In this document: in pieces, positions 12,227 through 24,600 of the stretch
Layout of the letters: every line of letters starts with the position of its first letter
Position numbering within the stretch: the first letter of the stretch is position 1
Assembly (NCBI GenBank): GCA_012064385.1
Contig: QRDG01000341.1
Span: forward strand, 1,082,164-1,146,163
Direction: 5' to 3'
Source of the DNA: Puccinellia tenuiflora
Taxonomy: Eukaryota; Streptophyta; Magnoliopsida; Poales; Poaceae
DNA length: 64,000 nucleotides
Position numbers and translations under genes: made by a program
The notes under the pieces: model-generated
Seen by the model: the letters and a program-made list of their open reading frames with translations, nothing else
Told to the model about the DNA's origin: nothing
Databases searched by the model: none

Positions 12227-13146
12227 TGGAGGGGATCAGAGGTGGAGGTGATGGAGGAGCTCGAGGGGGCACCGGAGAACGATTCCCGGGGCTGGAGGAG
12301 CTCCAATCCGGCGGTGGCAGCACGAGGGAGGTGCGGTTGGAGAGAGAAGCTTTGGGGGCGCGGTGGGGAAGAAGAGATCTAAAAGATCCTTCCCCACCCG
12401 TGCCCTAAAAGGGTCCTCATCCAGTCCGCACGAGCGGTACTACCGCCAGACCCGGTGGTAGTGCCGCTCCTGGCACTGCGGCCAAGCCTGAGGCTGCCAG
12501 CACGCTGCGAGCCCGCATCAGCGGTAGTACCGCCAGGCTCGGCGGCAGTGCCGTCGCCTGGCACTACAGCTGGGCCCGGGGAACCGCCGCGCCGCAGAAC
12601 TGCCAGAACAGTTTTGTAGTGGCGGTAGTGCCGCCCGACCCGGCGGTAGTGCCGCCGCACTTTTGCACAACCAGCTAGATTCTTGTGATTTTGAGCATTT
12701 TGAAGGGGAATGGCTTGTAGGAACGAAGTGTTGGCATGGGATAGAAAGCTCAAACTATCATAGAATGGTACGACACTCATAATTGCAAGATGCAACTCAA
12801 AAAGGCCAATTTATGAGTGTTTTTCCACGAGACGCACATATTGACACATATAGGTCTAAGAAGATCGAAAGAAAACAAAAAAAAGCAACTCCTCACGTGA
12901 GGAGGTCGGTGGCCGAAGACACCATGTATGAGTAAAATAGAGTGAGACACCGCGAAGATATATCTTGGGTTCTCACTCAAAACTCATCGTTGAAGCACAA
13001 ATTGTCACAAAGTGACTATAATGCAAGATTTGTCTATTTGCGCATAATGGAGAGAGTGTTGGCTCATGAATTGAACTACACTCCCCCTATATCCATGCCT
13101 ACATCTAAACTAGATAGAATGACTAACATTGGGATGTGCGATGCGG
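12227..13146 (-). other. Spacer between RNase H and the extra ORF, with a GC-rich palindromic repeat block
   Basis: No ORF of interest on the minus strand. At about 12430-12665 it holds motifs such as gcggtactaccgcc and ggcggtagtgccgcc, the same kind of palindromes as in the LTR array at 9330-9930. The CT-rich leader of the extra ORF follows (12400-12227). This arrangement suggests an internal promoter, which I infer from position. Confidence 0.5.
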
Positions 13147-15153
13147 TCACTCAAAGTTACTCGAATCCACGACATTTAGTTCATTCCTCAACTCTAGAAA
13201 CCTTTGGACATCAAGGGCCTTCGTGAAGATATCGGCAAGTTGATCCTTGGTGCCAACGTACAATAGCTCGATATCGCCTCGCTCCACATGCTCCCGGATG
13301 AAGTGATGACGAATCTCGATATGCTTCGTCTTGGCGTGTTGCACCGGGTTGTGGGCGATCTTGATAGCACTTTGGTTGTCACAAAGAAGAGGCACTTTGT
13401 CATAGGTGATGCCTAAATCCTTAAAGTTTGCCTCATCCATAGCAATTGAGCACAACAACTTGCGGCGGAGATGTACTCGGCTTCGGTGGTGGAGAGGGCA
13501 ACACAATTTTGCTTCTTGGAATACCAACACACCAAGGACCTACCAAGGAATTGGCAAGCCCTGGAAGTTGACTTCCTATCCTTCTCGTCACCCGCATAAT
13601 CCGCATCCGAGTATCCCGTGAGAGAAAAGCTTGAACTCTTGGGGAACCAAGACCAAAGTTTGGGGTATGAACTAAATATCGAAAGATTCGCTTAACCTCC
13701 ATAAAATGGCTCTCTTTAGGAGCGGATTGATACCTTGCACACATGCCCACGCTAAACATAATATCCGGCCTAGATGCACAAAGATAAAGCAAAGAGCCAA
13801 TCATGGAACGGTATACCTTTTGATCCACATCCTTCCCAAGATGATCCGGATGTAGATCGGTGGAGGTGGCCATAGGAGATTTGCAACCCTTGGCATCTTC
13901 AAACTTGAACCTCTTGAGCATGTCACGGGTGTACTTGGCTTGATTGATGAAGGTACCTTCTCTCAATTGTTTGATCTCAAAACCAAGAAAGAACTCTAAT
14001 TCCCCCATCATGGACATCTCAAATTTGTCTGACATCAACTTAGCAAACTCATCATTGAATCGAGAGTTAGAAGAGCCAAAAATGATATCATCCACATAAA
14101 GTTGGCATATGAACAAGTCACCTCCAACCCTTTTGGTAAATAGTGTAGGGTCGATTACTACAACTTGGAATCCACAATCTACTAGGAACTCTCTAAGGTG
14201 CTCATACCAAGCACGAGGCGCTTGTTTGAGCCCATAGAGAGCTTTGTCTAGTTTATAGACATGATCGGGAAAGTTGGGATCCTCAAACCCCGGAGGTTGC
14301 TTGACATAGACCAACTCATTTATGGGTCCATTAAGAAAATCACTTTTAACATCCATTTGTTGCAATTTAAAGTTATGATGAGAAGCATATGCAAGCAAGA
14401 TACGAATAGATTCTAGGCGAGCTACAGGAGCAAAGGTTTCACCGAAGTCAATTCCTTCCACTTGGGAAAACCCTTGAGCCACTAACCTCGCCTTGTTACG
14501 GATCACAATACCGTTTGCATCTTGCTTGTTCTTGAATACCCACTTGGTTCCAATGACATTCTTGCAATCCTTGGGTCTTGGCACTAATTTCCACACCTTG
14601 TTCCTCTCGAAGTTGTTGAGCTCATCATGCATGGCCTCAAGCCAATCTTGATCTTCAAGAGCTTCAAATACTTTCTTGGGCTCGATGACGGAAACAAAGG
14701 CATGATGAGAGCTAAAGTTTGCCAATTGTCTTTTAGTGAAAACCTTGCCACGAACATCTCCAAGAATCTTGTCCAAGGTGTGCTCATTACGCTCGAGACG
14801 ACGATCTCTTGCCATTGCTCTTCTTTCTCGTATCTCATCGAGGGACTCTTGTGGAATAGCTTGATCATCACCTTCATCATTGGAGGATTGAGGATCATCA
14901 TGACGAGCTTGATCCTCCGTGTCACCTTGAGCTTGGCCTTGGACATCATTTGGTGAAGAGGAGCCACTAGGTGGGTCTTCAATGACATTGGGATGATCTT
15001 GTCCTTGGCCTTGCACACTAGCTTGAGGGCTTGGCATTTGATCTTGATGGGCTTCCGGGGGCACAATGAGGATGCTTCGAGTTGGTGATGGCCCCACATG
15101 AGTAGAGCATTGTCCTTCTCCTTCCGCCACAAGGGGTTCCTCAACGGGGTGGA
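13147..15153 (-). pseudogene. Copia reverse transcriptase and RNase H (two frameshifts)
   Basis: This is the C-terminal half of Copia pol. Reading from 15153, a hydrophilic linker is followed by the RT with VWKLVPRPKDCKNVIGTKWVFKNK at its start, the ALYGLKQAPRAWY motif and the catalytic LYVDDIIFG (YVDD at 14098-14087). RNase H follows, with the first catalytic Asp in a GYSDADYAG motif (about 13625-13600) and the Copia tail KDQLADIFTKAL. The frame is lost near 13650 and again near 13430, so RNase H is in other frames. The upstream end is the insertion point of the element at 15154-25511; the same protein resumes at 25512 with the integrase. Confidence 0.88.
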
Positions 15154-18100
15154 TGTCACATCCCGAATTTTGGCCCTATAAAATTTTCTTTGACAAAACC
15201 AAAATTTGGACTTGGATTTGGATCTTCTGATCTTGGCCCTCGATTTTATTCCACATTTCCAAAACCCTCAAGGTTCACAAAATCTTTGTCTTTTCCTTAA
15301 TACAAAAGGGGCCTAAACCCTGGCCTTCCAAAGGAGCCATACCAAGGGTGACTTCAAAAATTCCCCAAAAATTCCAGAGTGATCCCCAGCTAGAGTAGAA
15401 CCTATTGCAAAATATTGGGTGACTTGTTAGGAAAGGATTTGACTTTTCCCCTGATTTATTTTCTGCCGAAAACCCCAAGACCCTATCTTTCCAAAGGAAG
15501 TAGGTCAAAACCATTTTCAAAAATTCTACAAAAATTCAGGGAAGATCTCTAACAAGTGTATAACCCAAATATGTAAAAATATTTGATACCTTGCTAAGGA
15601 AATAATTGAGTTTTTCCCTGTTTTACTTTCTGGCCTAAACCTTGTTATTTTTGGAAACCCGACTAAACATTTTCCAAAAATTCCAAAAACCCCAAGATAG
15701 ATGCTCCTAATCAATATCTACCTCTGTGAATTTTCCTGGCCAAATATCTTTTATTTTAAATGCCCAAACCCCTTTTCCCCTTTTCAGCAGAAGGTGTTCG
15801 ATGAAATTTTTGTATAGGACAAGTTTTGATTTTGGGAAAACTTTATTCTGCAAAATTGTAGAGTGTTGAATTTGGCACCAAGTGACACGATTAGTTTTCC
15901 TTTTGGGACCCTAGGATGAGGGAAACTTGGTGATGCCGATTTCGGCATGGCCTCGACAGTCGCCACCCCTGGCAAGGTCATGCCCGGCGGCGCCGCCAGT
16001 TCCTAGTTGTCGCCGATGGCCCTCCCCCTCCGCGCCCCTCGCGCCCACAGCTTCCTCACCTCCCCCTCGACCACCCCATCGTCCAAGCACCGCCGCCACT
16101 GCTCCCCCAGGCACCGTTGGCCACGTGACGACGCGCCGCACCAACAGCGCCGCCACGAGACCCCACCCCACTGTGCTCCACAGGCCGCTGCCCCGCGAAT
16201 CCTGTCGTCCAGCGGAGCCTGCACGCTACACCCTCGACGCGCCGCCCGTCGTCTCTACCCGGCCCGGCATCCTCGCCTCGACACCTCGCCGCGGCCCTCG
16301 TCCGGACCCCCACCCCGGAGACCTATAAATGGAGCACCCCGGCCTCCTTCGACCACCACCCCACCTCACTCTCCCCCTCAGCCCTCTTCCCCTCCGTTAT
16401 CAGCCCCTAGGAAGCACCGGAGCTCTGACGACGAGCTCACAACCGCCGCTCGGCCTCCGACCAAATTCCTCACAATGAAGACCCCTCTCCCCGATTCCTT
16501 CCACCCCTAGCCTCCCTTGACCACCAAGAACCCTAGGCCGCACTCGCCCGGGTGAATACTGGCCGGAGTTGCCGTCTCCATCCTTGACTGCATCTTGGCC
16601 TCCAAGGTCACCGAAACCGCCCCTGCTCCCAACCTCCCCGGCACCTGCAACCACGCCGACGGTCAGCTCCGCACCTCCCCGAGTCACCCTGCTACCTCTC
16701 CTGCCCCTCCCTATCACCGTAGCTGCCAGAAGATGCTGCCGGTGAGTTCGCCGGAGCCGGCGACCCCGCTCCCCTATTTCCCTCGTTGTAAAAGAAAACG
16801 ATTCGGTTTGATGAGCCAATGACAGATGGGCCCCGCCATCAGATTTTTAATCTTTTCTCTGAATGGTTTTCATTTATTTGTTTCTGTTTTTAAAAAGGGC
16901 AGATTTTAGGGCTAACTTTGAAAGGCTATATCTCACTCAAAAAAATCAAAAAAATGCGAATCTTTTTGCAGTAGCTTTGTTTTTAAATCCTCTATCCAAT
17001 GGCACTGGTTTTGAAATATTTTAAGCTTATTTTCTTGGGAAGATGTTGAGTAGCTATTGGAAGGTTTATAATGCCTATTTTTGAATTATCTAATAGATTC
17101 CAACCATTTCAACGAAGGAGAAGTTGATCCCACAACAGAAGGCAAGCCATCAGCCCCCAACCACCTGTTTCCAAGTTGCCGAAGCCTTGTTTAACTTGTT
17201 TGCTAATTGCTTGAGCGATAGTTGCATCTCACCTACTTATTATTTCATGCTTATGATTTCATGCAATCTATTGTTGTCACCTTTATTTCATGTCTATTAT
17301 TTTATGTGATCTATCAATGCTACTTTTATTTTCTGCAATACGATAAACTCATGTTCTGTGAGTTGAGTTCCGGTACCCCGTCTAAATACACGTTGGGTCC
17401 TACCCAAGTGGATTGAAGCGGCTACTTTTCCGTAGAGTTGTGGTGTTGCGTTGGAAGGTACCATGCACCACTCCCCATTCCGGCGACGATGGACTGGAGG
17501 AACCGCCGCAGTCAATGGAATGGTGGAACGGGATCGTGTGGACAGCTCCACTAACTTTGTAGTCGATCTGTGGCTGTCACTGGCCGGAGGTATCTCCGCC
17601 ATCGCCCGGTTGACGCTAAATAATTGTGCTACTTTATTTTCTTTACTCAACCCATGGCTGTTACTGGCCGAAGACATCTCCGTCCTCGCCCGGTTGATTT
17701 TGTTATTTTATCTTTACTCAACCTATGGCTATCACTGGTCGGAGAAAACTCCACCTTGCCCGGTTGACCTTATTTTACCTTGCTGAACTACTATGTGATT
17801 ATTTTATGCTCATGTATATCTTGTGGACTAACGTTTGTTGCTGTCTTATGGCCGAGAATAAAAATTGACTAAAAAGATAACCACCTCCGTCGACTAGATT
17901 GGGTCAAATAGTGCCACTCGCCAAACACACCCGCACAACCATGCGTCGTTGAAATGGGAAGACTGTAGCTTAGTAGCCTATCGAACCTCTTTTGATGCTA
18001 CCCACTTGGCAAGTCTAGTCGGATACTGCATAGTTGTGGTCGGGGCTAGTCTTGTGAAGGTTCCGGAGCTAGGCGTTGCTCATGAGTTGGGGACGTGCCA

Positions 18101-18995
18101 GATTCACTTCGTCATAAGACTTAGCCCGAGTGGTAAGTCGGTAGCTATACAAGGAGTGTCTTGGTAGAGCGGACGGGTACGGGGGAATAGGTTTGTGCGG
18201 CAGGTACCGGTTGTACAAGCTTAGACCCCAACGTATGGATAAAAGTTGCAACCTCTTGAGAGTGTCAAATCTAGAATCTAGTATTGTTCCTACCTAAGGA
18301 ACGGTGTTGGGTCCAGTCACACTAGAGTCAGTCCAGTCGAACACGGAGAAATAAATTCACCAAACGGTCAGAGTTGGCCAAAGCTGAATGTGTAGAAAGG
18401 TGGACCATAGTTGGTCAAAGCTGAGCCCCGAAGTGGACCAGAGTTGGTCAAACTTGAGAACATAAGTGTTGTGGATAGTGTTGTATGGAAATGAGACTCG
18501 TTCTCATAAGCCACGGTTTTCGTCACAGGTAAGTAGGTAAGTTAAGTCCAACCGTTAAGCTTGGACTCACACCTGCACCCATGCCATGCCATATAGGATC
18601 ATTGGTTACGGTTGATTGCAGATTGATGTCTTGCGAGTACATTCCATGTACTCACCTGGCTTTTCATGTGGTCAGATCCTCCTACCCCCGTCGCTAAGTA
18701 CCCCTTGTAGGAGAACTAGATCCGGTATCCAGGTAGAGCCATGTGGAGTTAGGCCCTCTTCGTCGCACGCTTCCGCCAATCCGCTGACGCCCTCTGATGA
18801 AGTCATGTTCGATAAATAATGTACAAACTGTTGTGTGCGCTAGGGCGCAGCCTTGTAATGAGACCCTTGTAATCCATCGTCGGTTTCCCCGACCCCCTTA
18901 ATAAAGTGGTTATGTTCTGCTATCAAGTTGTCATATATTCAGTGCTCCTGGGACTGATATATGGGGTAACTCGATCTCCGGATCGGGGTGCCACA
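15154..18995 (+). repeat. 5' LTR (3842 bp) of the gag-only element
   Basis: Starts TGTCACATCCCGAATTTTGG and ends GATCGGGGTGCCACA. It is nearly identical to 21670-25511, with the same length and scattered substitutions. A GC-rich block (about 15930-16780) surrounds the TATA box. ORFs in the GC-rich block, and short ones elsewhere, show no known domain. Confidence 0.93.
16324..16330 (+). promoter_or_regulatory. TATA box of the 5' LTR
   Basis: TATAAAT in the context ACCTATAAATGGAGC, 1.17 kb into the LTR. The same site occurs at the same offset in the 3' LTR. It implies a long R-U5 region of about 2.6 kb. Confidence 0.6.
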
Positions 18996-19000
18996 GAGCT

Positions 19001-19018
19001 TGGTATCAAAATGTGAGC
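19001..19018 (+). other. Primer-binding site, altered
   Basis: TGGTATCA follows the LTR by five bases, but the GAGCC expected next is displaced by six extra bases (aaatgt). The following actgcctgtaggat matches the LARD-like element. The site may be damaged or use a shorter pairing. Confidence 0.65.
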
Positions 19019-19156
19019 CTAACTGCCTGTAGGATACCCTAGTTCTAAACGGAGCCTTAGATAGCGAACGTTGCTTTGCTTGCTCTTAATTGTTTCTCTA
19101 TCTGTTTGTGTTTTCTAACCTTGCAACTCACATTTTGGCTTCTGCCTCTGGTACAG

Positions 19157-19939
19157 ATGAAGTTCGAGCTACCCGTAGAAACCCCCGCCTTGAACGTTCC
19201 CGGCATGCCGCAATTCCTCCGGGAGATTTGGGCACACCTCTACCCAACCTCTCCTCCCCCGACATACCGCATACTCACCTCCCGTTCTGGTGGGACTCAC
19301 CCTGAGTTCGTCGCCACCGTCTACTTGTGCGCCTCGCCCGTGGGCCGTGGGCACACATACTCCCTCTCCTCCGGCGTCCACCACCAGGAGACCCAAGCCA
19401 TCCAGGAAGTCGCCGCAGATGTCATCATCCTCCTCCGCACCCACGATCCCCGCATGAAGAAGTGCACCCGCTGTGTACACCTCCCGAGGTTGGATTTGAG
19501 CAATGGGGATGTCTTCTTTCCCAGCCCATGGAATCCCTCTCCAGAACTCACCACCCTTCTCCAGTACGCATCCCACCTCCACCAGTACCTGCACGACACT
19601 CCTTCTCAACTATCTACATTTCACGCTAGCATGGCTGCGGTTGAAGCAACAAGAGCACCAGGACTCGGTCCTTCCCACAAGATCCCTCCGTACTCGGCCC
19701 ACCTTCCCCATACTCTTGACCAGCCTAGAGCAAAACTCGCTCTCACTCCCGCTCGACCCACCCTGTCCCGTAGTTCTAGCAACCCTCCCTACTTTTTCAC
19801 TGGATACACTCAGGAACCTCAGGCCCAGTGTCTCCGCGTCGACATCGGCACACCCTTCCCCTCGTACGCCCCCAGAACGCTGGGAAGGAGCATCAACGGC
19901 ATCGACATCATCGCACCTGCTACTCCCCTCGAGATGTAG
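19157..19939 (+). CDS. Unknown ORF between primer site and gag (260 aa)
   Basis: An open frame of 260 codons starts at ATG 19157, which follows the leader directly; the frame is open further upstream to 19076. The protein begins MKFELPVETPALNVPG and has a globular-looking first half (PQFLREIWAHLYP, CASPVGRGHTYSLSSGVHHQETQAIQEVAADVI split by short loops), then a Pro/Ser-rich tail. I do not recognise the family. Its frame is intact while gag beside it has a stop. It could be an accessory protein of this group of elements or a captured gene piece. Function unknown. Confidence 0.6.
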   Translation: MKFELPVETPALNVPGMPQFLREIWAHLYPTSPPPTYRILTSRSGGTHPEFVATVYLCASPVGRGHTYSLSSGVHHQETQAIQEVAADVIILLRTHDPRMKKCTRCVHLPRLDLSNGDVFFPSPWNPSPELTTLLQYASHLHQYLHDTPSQLSTFHASMAAVEATRAPGLGPSHKIPPYSAHLPHTLDQPRAKLALTPARPTLSRSSSNPPYFFTGYTQEPQAQCLRVDIGTPFPSYAPRTLGRSINGIDIIAPATPLEM

Positions 19940-20133
19940 TTCTAGACGCTAGCCTCAGGAGCAGTAGCGCTTGCATCCTAGTTGTGTATCGTAGTCGACG
20001 ATCGCGTAGTCCGACGTGCGCGTGAATAATGTAGGAGTAATGGCTTGTCCCTCGTATAATATTGTGTACCATGTGTCATGTAACCCAACTCTCCATTGTA
20101 TAAAAACGCCTTGGTTTTATCTCTTGCTTTTAT

Positions 20134-21348
20134 TTGGAGCTTCCTGGATGTTGCATTTCTTTCTCCCCTTATGGAAGCTCATGGCACCCGTCAACCCCAC
20201 CTTCAACCAACCAGGATGAGGCCCAACAGAGGTACAAGTGGCAGCCAAGGAACCCCAATCCGCCATTCAGCCCGACAAGCTGGCATGGACCCAATGCCCC
20301 ACAGCCGCCGACTCCACCCCCACAGGAACCAACTCCAAGCCAGCTATTGTTGATGATGGATGAACGCCACCAGCTGTGCATGACTCAAGTTATGAGAGAA
20401 TTTGGCACCTACATGCAAGCACAGAACGCCCCTCGCCCGACCCGCTCCAAGCTGCAAGACTTCCAGCGCACTCGACCACCTCAGTTCTCGCAGGCCACCA
20501 ACCCACTCGAAGCAGATGATTGGCTTCGTACCGTGGAAAAGAAGTTAGAGATCGCTCGCGTCGATGAGCAAGACAAGGTACCTTTCATCACTCACTATCT
20601 TGAAGGACCAGCCGATGTGTGGTGGGACAATCAGAAAGATATGAGAGGAAATGGAGCCACTATCACCTGGACTGAATTCCAAGAAATATTCCGCAAAGCC
20701 TACATACCCTCAAGTCTTATGAAGATGAAGCAGCAGGAACTTCTAGCACTCACTCAAGGCAACTCAACTGTAAGCGAGTACTTGACCAAGTTCAACGACC
20801 TTGCCCGCTATGCCCCTGATGACGTCAACACAGATGAAAAGGAGAAGGACCGATTTCTCCACGGAATGCACCAGGCCATCAAGACCCAGCTCAGCGTCCT
20901 ACAGTTTCCAGACTTTCAAGCCATGGTAAACACCGCACTGATTTCAGAGAAGGAACACCGCACCATCTATGATTCCCACTAGAAGAAGTTTGAGTCTCAG
21001 CCAGAAGAAGCTCACAAGAAGCCACGTACCTGGCCACCCAACTCACAGGCCACTGCACCTCCCACTACTTGGACCCCGCCCAGAAAGGAAGGATACCCCC
21101 GCAATGAGTTCTACCACAAGCGTCCACTCGTGGAAGACTGCAAGAGGGAAAATTCCTGCTTTAAGTGCGGCAAGAAAGGGCACTACATAGCTGATTGCCC
21201 ATTGACTAAGAACAACAATGGCAGTAACAACAATGGCAACCTCAACAACCCTCCCGCCGGAGCAATGAAGCCACCTCAAATCGCTCGTGTCCACCACATG
21301 TCCGCCGAAGAAACCTACGAAGCTTCAGATGTGACGCTTGGTATGTGA
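20134..21348 (+). pseudogene. Gypsy gag with an internal amber stop
   Basis: The frame encodes a Pro/Gln-rich start, then the Retrotrans_gag domain: FEADD-like WLRTVEKKLEIARV, YLEGPADVWWDNQ, FQEIFRKAYIPSSL and YLTKFNDLARYAP. A TAG at 20980-20982 interrupts the frame, which then continues without a shift to a CCHC zinc knuckle (CFKCGKKGHYIADC, about 21157-21198). It ends at 21348 after a segment that in complete relatives leads into the protease. No ATG is clear at the 5' end; the first ATG-led frame near 20176 is out of frame. Gag would package RNA into particles; this copy could make only a truncated form. Confidence 0.85.
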
Positions 21349-21655
21349 ACCACCAACGCTAAACTTGCAATAATTTTTGTTGTCCATGGAACTCCCCACT
21401 CTCTCGTCAGAAGGTATCGTTGCAAGGCACTGTTTTATGTTTTCCCTAGACTTGGACCTAAGCCACGAGTTCACGCGTGAGGAATGTCCCCTTCAAAGTT
21501 TGGACAAGCCAGAATGCCGCACCCACAGCAGAGTCACAAGGTTAAATAGAGGGTAAACCCACCAAAGAGGAAGCCCCCTGGAAATGATTCTTTGAGAGCA
21601 GAATAACCATACCTATTCCATGAGCAACTCGAATCTCGGGGACGAGATTCATTTT
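21349..21655 (+). other. Remnant 3' to gag
   Basis: About 300 bases between the end of gag and the purine tract. It lacks protease, RT and integrase, so pol has been lost by deletion directly after gag. The phrase gaatctcggggacgagattc just before the purine tract is an imperfect palindrome, and a similar one is at 1778-1795 in the LARD-like element. Confidence 0.6.
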
Positions 21656-21669
21656 AAGGGGGGAAGGTT
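21656..21669 (+). other. Polypurine tract
   Basis: AAGGGGGGAAGGTT immediately before TGTCACATCCC of the 3' LTR. Confidence 0.8.
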
Positions 21670-24600
21670 TGTCACATCCCGAATTTTGGCCCTATAAAAT
21701 TTTCTTTGACAAAACCAAAATTTGGACTTGGATTTGGATCTTCGGATCTTGTCCCTCTATTTTATTCCACATTTCCAAAACCCTCAAGGTTCACAAAATA
21801 TTTGTCTTTTCCTTAATACAAAAGGGGCCTAAACCCTAGCCTTCCAAAGGAGCTATATCAAGGGTGACTTCAAAAATTCCCCAAAAATTCCAGAGCGATC
21901 CCCAGCTAGAGTAGAACCTATTTATGCAAAATATTGGGTGACTTGTTAGGAAAGGATTTGACTTTTCCCCTGATTTATTTTCTGCCGAAAACCCCAAAAC
22001 CCTATCTTTCCAAAGGAAGTAGGTCAAAACCATTTTCAAAAATTCTACAAAAATTCAGGGAAGATCTCTAACAAGTGTATAACCCAAATATGTAAAAATA
22101 TTTGATACCTTGCTAAGGAAATAATTGAGTTTTTCCCTGTTTTACTTTCTGGCCTAAACCTTGTTATTTTTGGAAACCCTACTAAACATTTTCCAAAAAT
22201 TCCAAAAACCCCAAGGTAGATGCTCCTAATCAATATCTACCTCTGTGAATTTTCCTGGCCAAATATCTTTTATTTTAAATGCCCAAAACCCTTTTCCCCT
22301 TTTCAGCAGAAGGTGTTCGATGAAATTTTTGTATAGGACAAGTTTGGATTTTGGGAAAACTTTATTCTGCAAAATTGTAGAGTGTTGAATTTGGCACCAA
22401 GTGACACGATTAGTTTTCCTTTTGGACCCTAGGATGAGGGAAACTTGGTGATGCCGATTTCGGCATGGCCTGGACCGTGGCCACCCCTGGCAAGGTCATG
22501 CCCGGCGGCGCCGCCAGTTCCTGGTTGTCGCCGATGGCCCTCCCCCTCCGCGCCCCTCGCGCCCACAGCTTCCTCACCTCCCCCTCGACCACCCCATCGT
22601 CCAAGCACCGCCGCCACTGCTTCCCCTACACCATCAGCCACGTGACGACGCGCCCCACCAATAGCGTCGCCACGGGACCCCACCCTACTGTGCTCCACAG
22701 GCCGCTGCCCCGCGAATCCCGTCGTCCAGCGGAGCCTGCACGCTACACCCTCGACGCGCCGCCCGTCGTCTCTCCCCGGCCCGGCATCCTCGCCTCGACA
22801 CCTCGCCGCGGCCCTCGTCCGGACCCCCACCCCGGAGACCTATAAATGGAGCACCCCGGCCTCCTTCGACCACCACCCCACCTCACTCTCCCCCTCAGCC
22901 CTCTTCCCCTCCGTTATCAGCCCCTAGGAAGCACCGGAGCTCTGACGACGAGCTCACCACCGCCGCTCGGCCTCCGGCCAAATTCCCCACAATGAAGACC
23001 CCTCTCCCCGATTCCTTCCACCCCTAGCCTCCCTTGACCACCAAGAACCCTAGGCCGCACTCGCCCGGGTGAATACTGGCCGGAGTTGCCGTCTCCGTCC
23101 TCGACTGCATCTTGGCCTCCACGGTCACCGAAACCGCCACTGCTCCCAACCTCCCCGGCACCCGCAACCACGCCGACGGTCAGCTCCGCACCTCCCCGAG
23201 CCGCCCTGCTATCTCTCCTGCCCCTCCCTATTACCGTAGCCGCCAGAAGACGCCACCGGTGAGTTCACCGGAGCCGGCGACCCCGCTCCACTATTTCCCT
23301 CGTTTTAAAAGAAAACGATTCGGTTTGATGAGCCAATGACAGATGGGCCCTGCCGTCAGATTTTTAATCTTTTCCCTGAATGGTTTTCATTTATTTGTTT
23401 CTGTTTTTAAAAAGGGCAGATTTTAGGGCTAACTTTGAAAGGCTATATCTCACTCAAATAATCAGAAAAATGCGAATCTTTTTGCAGTAGCTTTGTTTTG
23501 AAATCCTCTATCCAATGGCACTAGTGTTGAAATATTTTAAGCTTATTTGCTTGGGAAGATGTTGAGTAGCTATTGGAAGGTTTATAATGCCTATTTTTGA
23601 ATTCTCTAATAGATTCCAACCATTTCAACGAAGGAGAAGTTGATCCCACAACAGAAGGCAAGCCATCAGCCCCCAACCACCTGTTTCCAAGTTGCCGAAG
23701 CCTTGTTTAACTTGTTTGCTAATTGCTTGAGCGATAGTTGTATCTCACCTGCTTATTATTTCATGCTTATGATTTCATGCAATCTATTTTTGTCACCTTT
23801 ATTTCATGTCTATTATTTTATGTGATCTATCAATGCTACTTTTATTTTCTGCAATACAATAAACTCATGTTCCATGAGTTGAGTTCCAGTACCCCGTCTA
23901 AATACATGTTGGGTCCTACCCAAGTGCATTGAAGCGGCTACTTTTCCATAGAGTTGTGGTGTTGCGTTGGATGGTACCATGCACCACTCCCCATTCCGGC
24001 GACGATGGACTGGAGGAACCACCGCAGTCAATGGAATGGTGGAACGGGATCGCGTGGACGCCTCCACTAACTTTGTAGTCGATCTGTGGCTGTCACTGGC
24101 CGGAGGTATCTCCGCCATCGCCCGGTTCACGCTAACCAATTGTGCTACTTATTTTCTTTACTCAACCCGTGGCTGCTACTGGCCGGAGACATCTCCGTCC
24201 TCGCCCGGTTGATTTTGTTATTTTATCTTTACTCAACCTGTGGCTGTCACTGGTCGGAGAAAACTCCACCATCGCCCGGTTGACCTTATTTTACCTTGCT
24301 AAACTACTATGTGATTATTTTATGCTCATGTATATCTTGTGGACTAACGTTTGTTGCTGTCTTATGGCTGAGAATAAAAATTGACTAAAAAGATAACCAC
24401 CTCCGTCGACTAGATTGGGTCAAATAGTGCCACTCGCCAAACACACCCGCACAACCATGCGTCGTTGAAATGTGAAGACCGTAGCATAGTAGCCTATTGA
24501 GTCTCTTTTGATGCTACCCACTTGGCAAGTCTAGTCGGATACTGCATAGTTGTGGTCGGGGCTAGTCTTGTGAAGGTTCCGGAGCTAGGCGTTGCTCATG

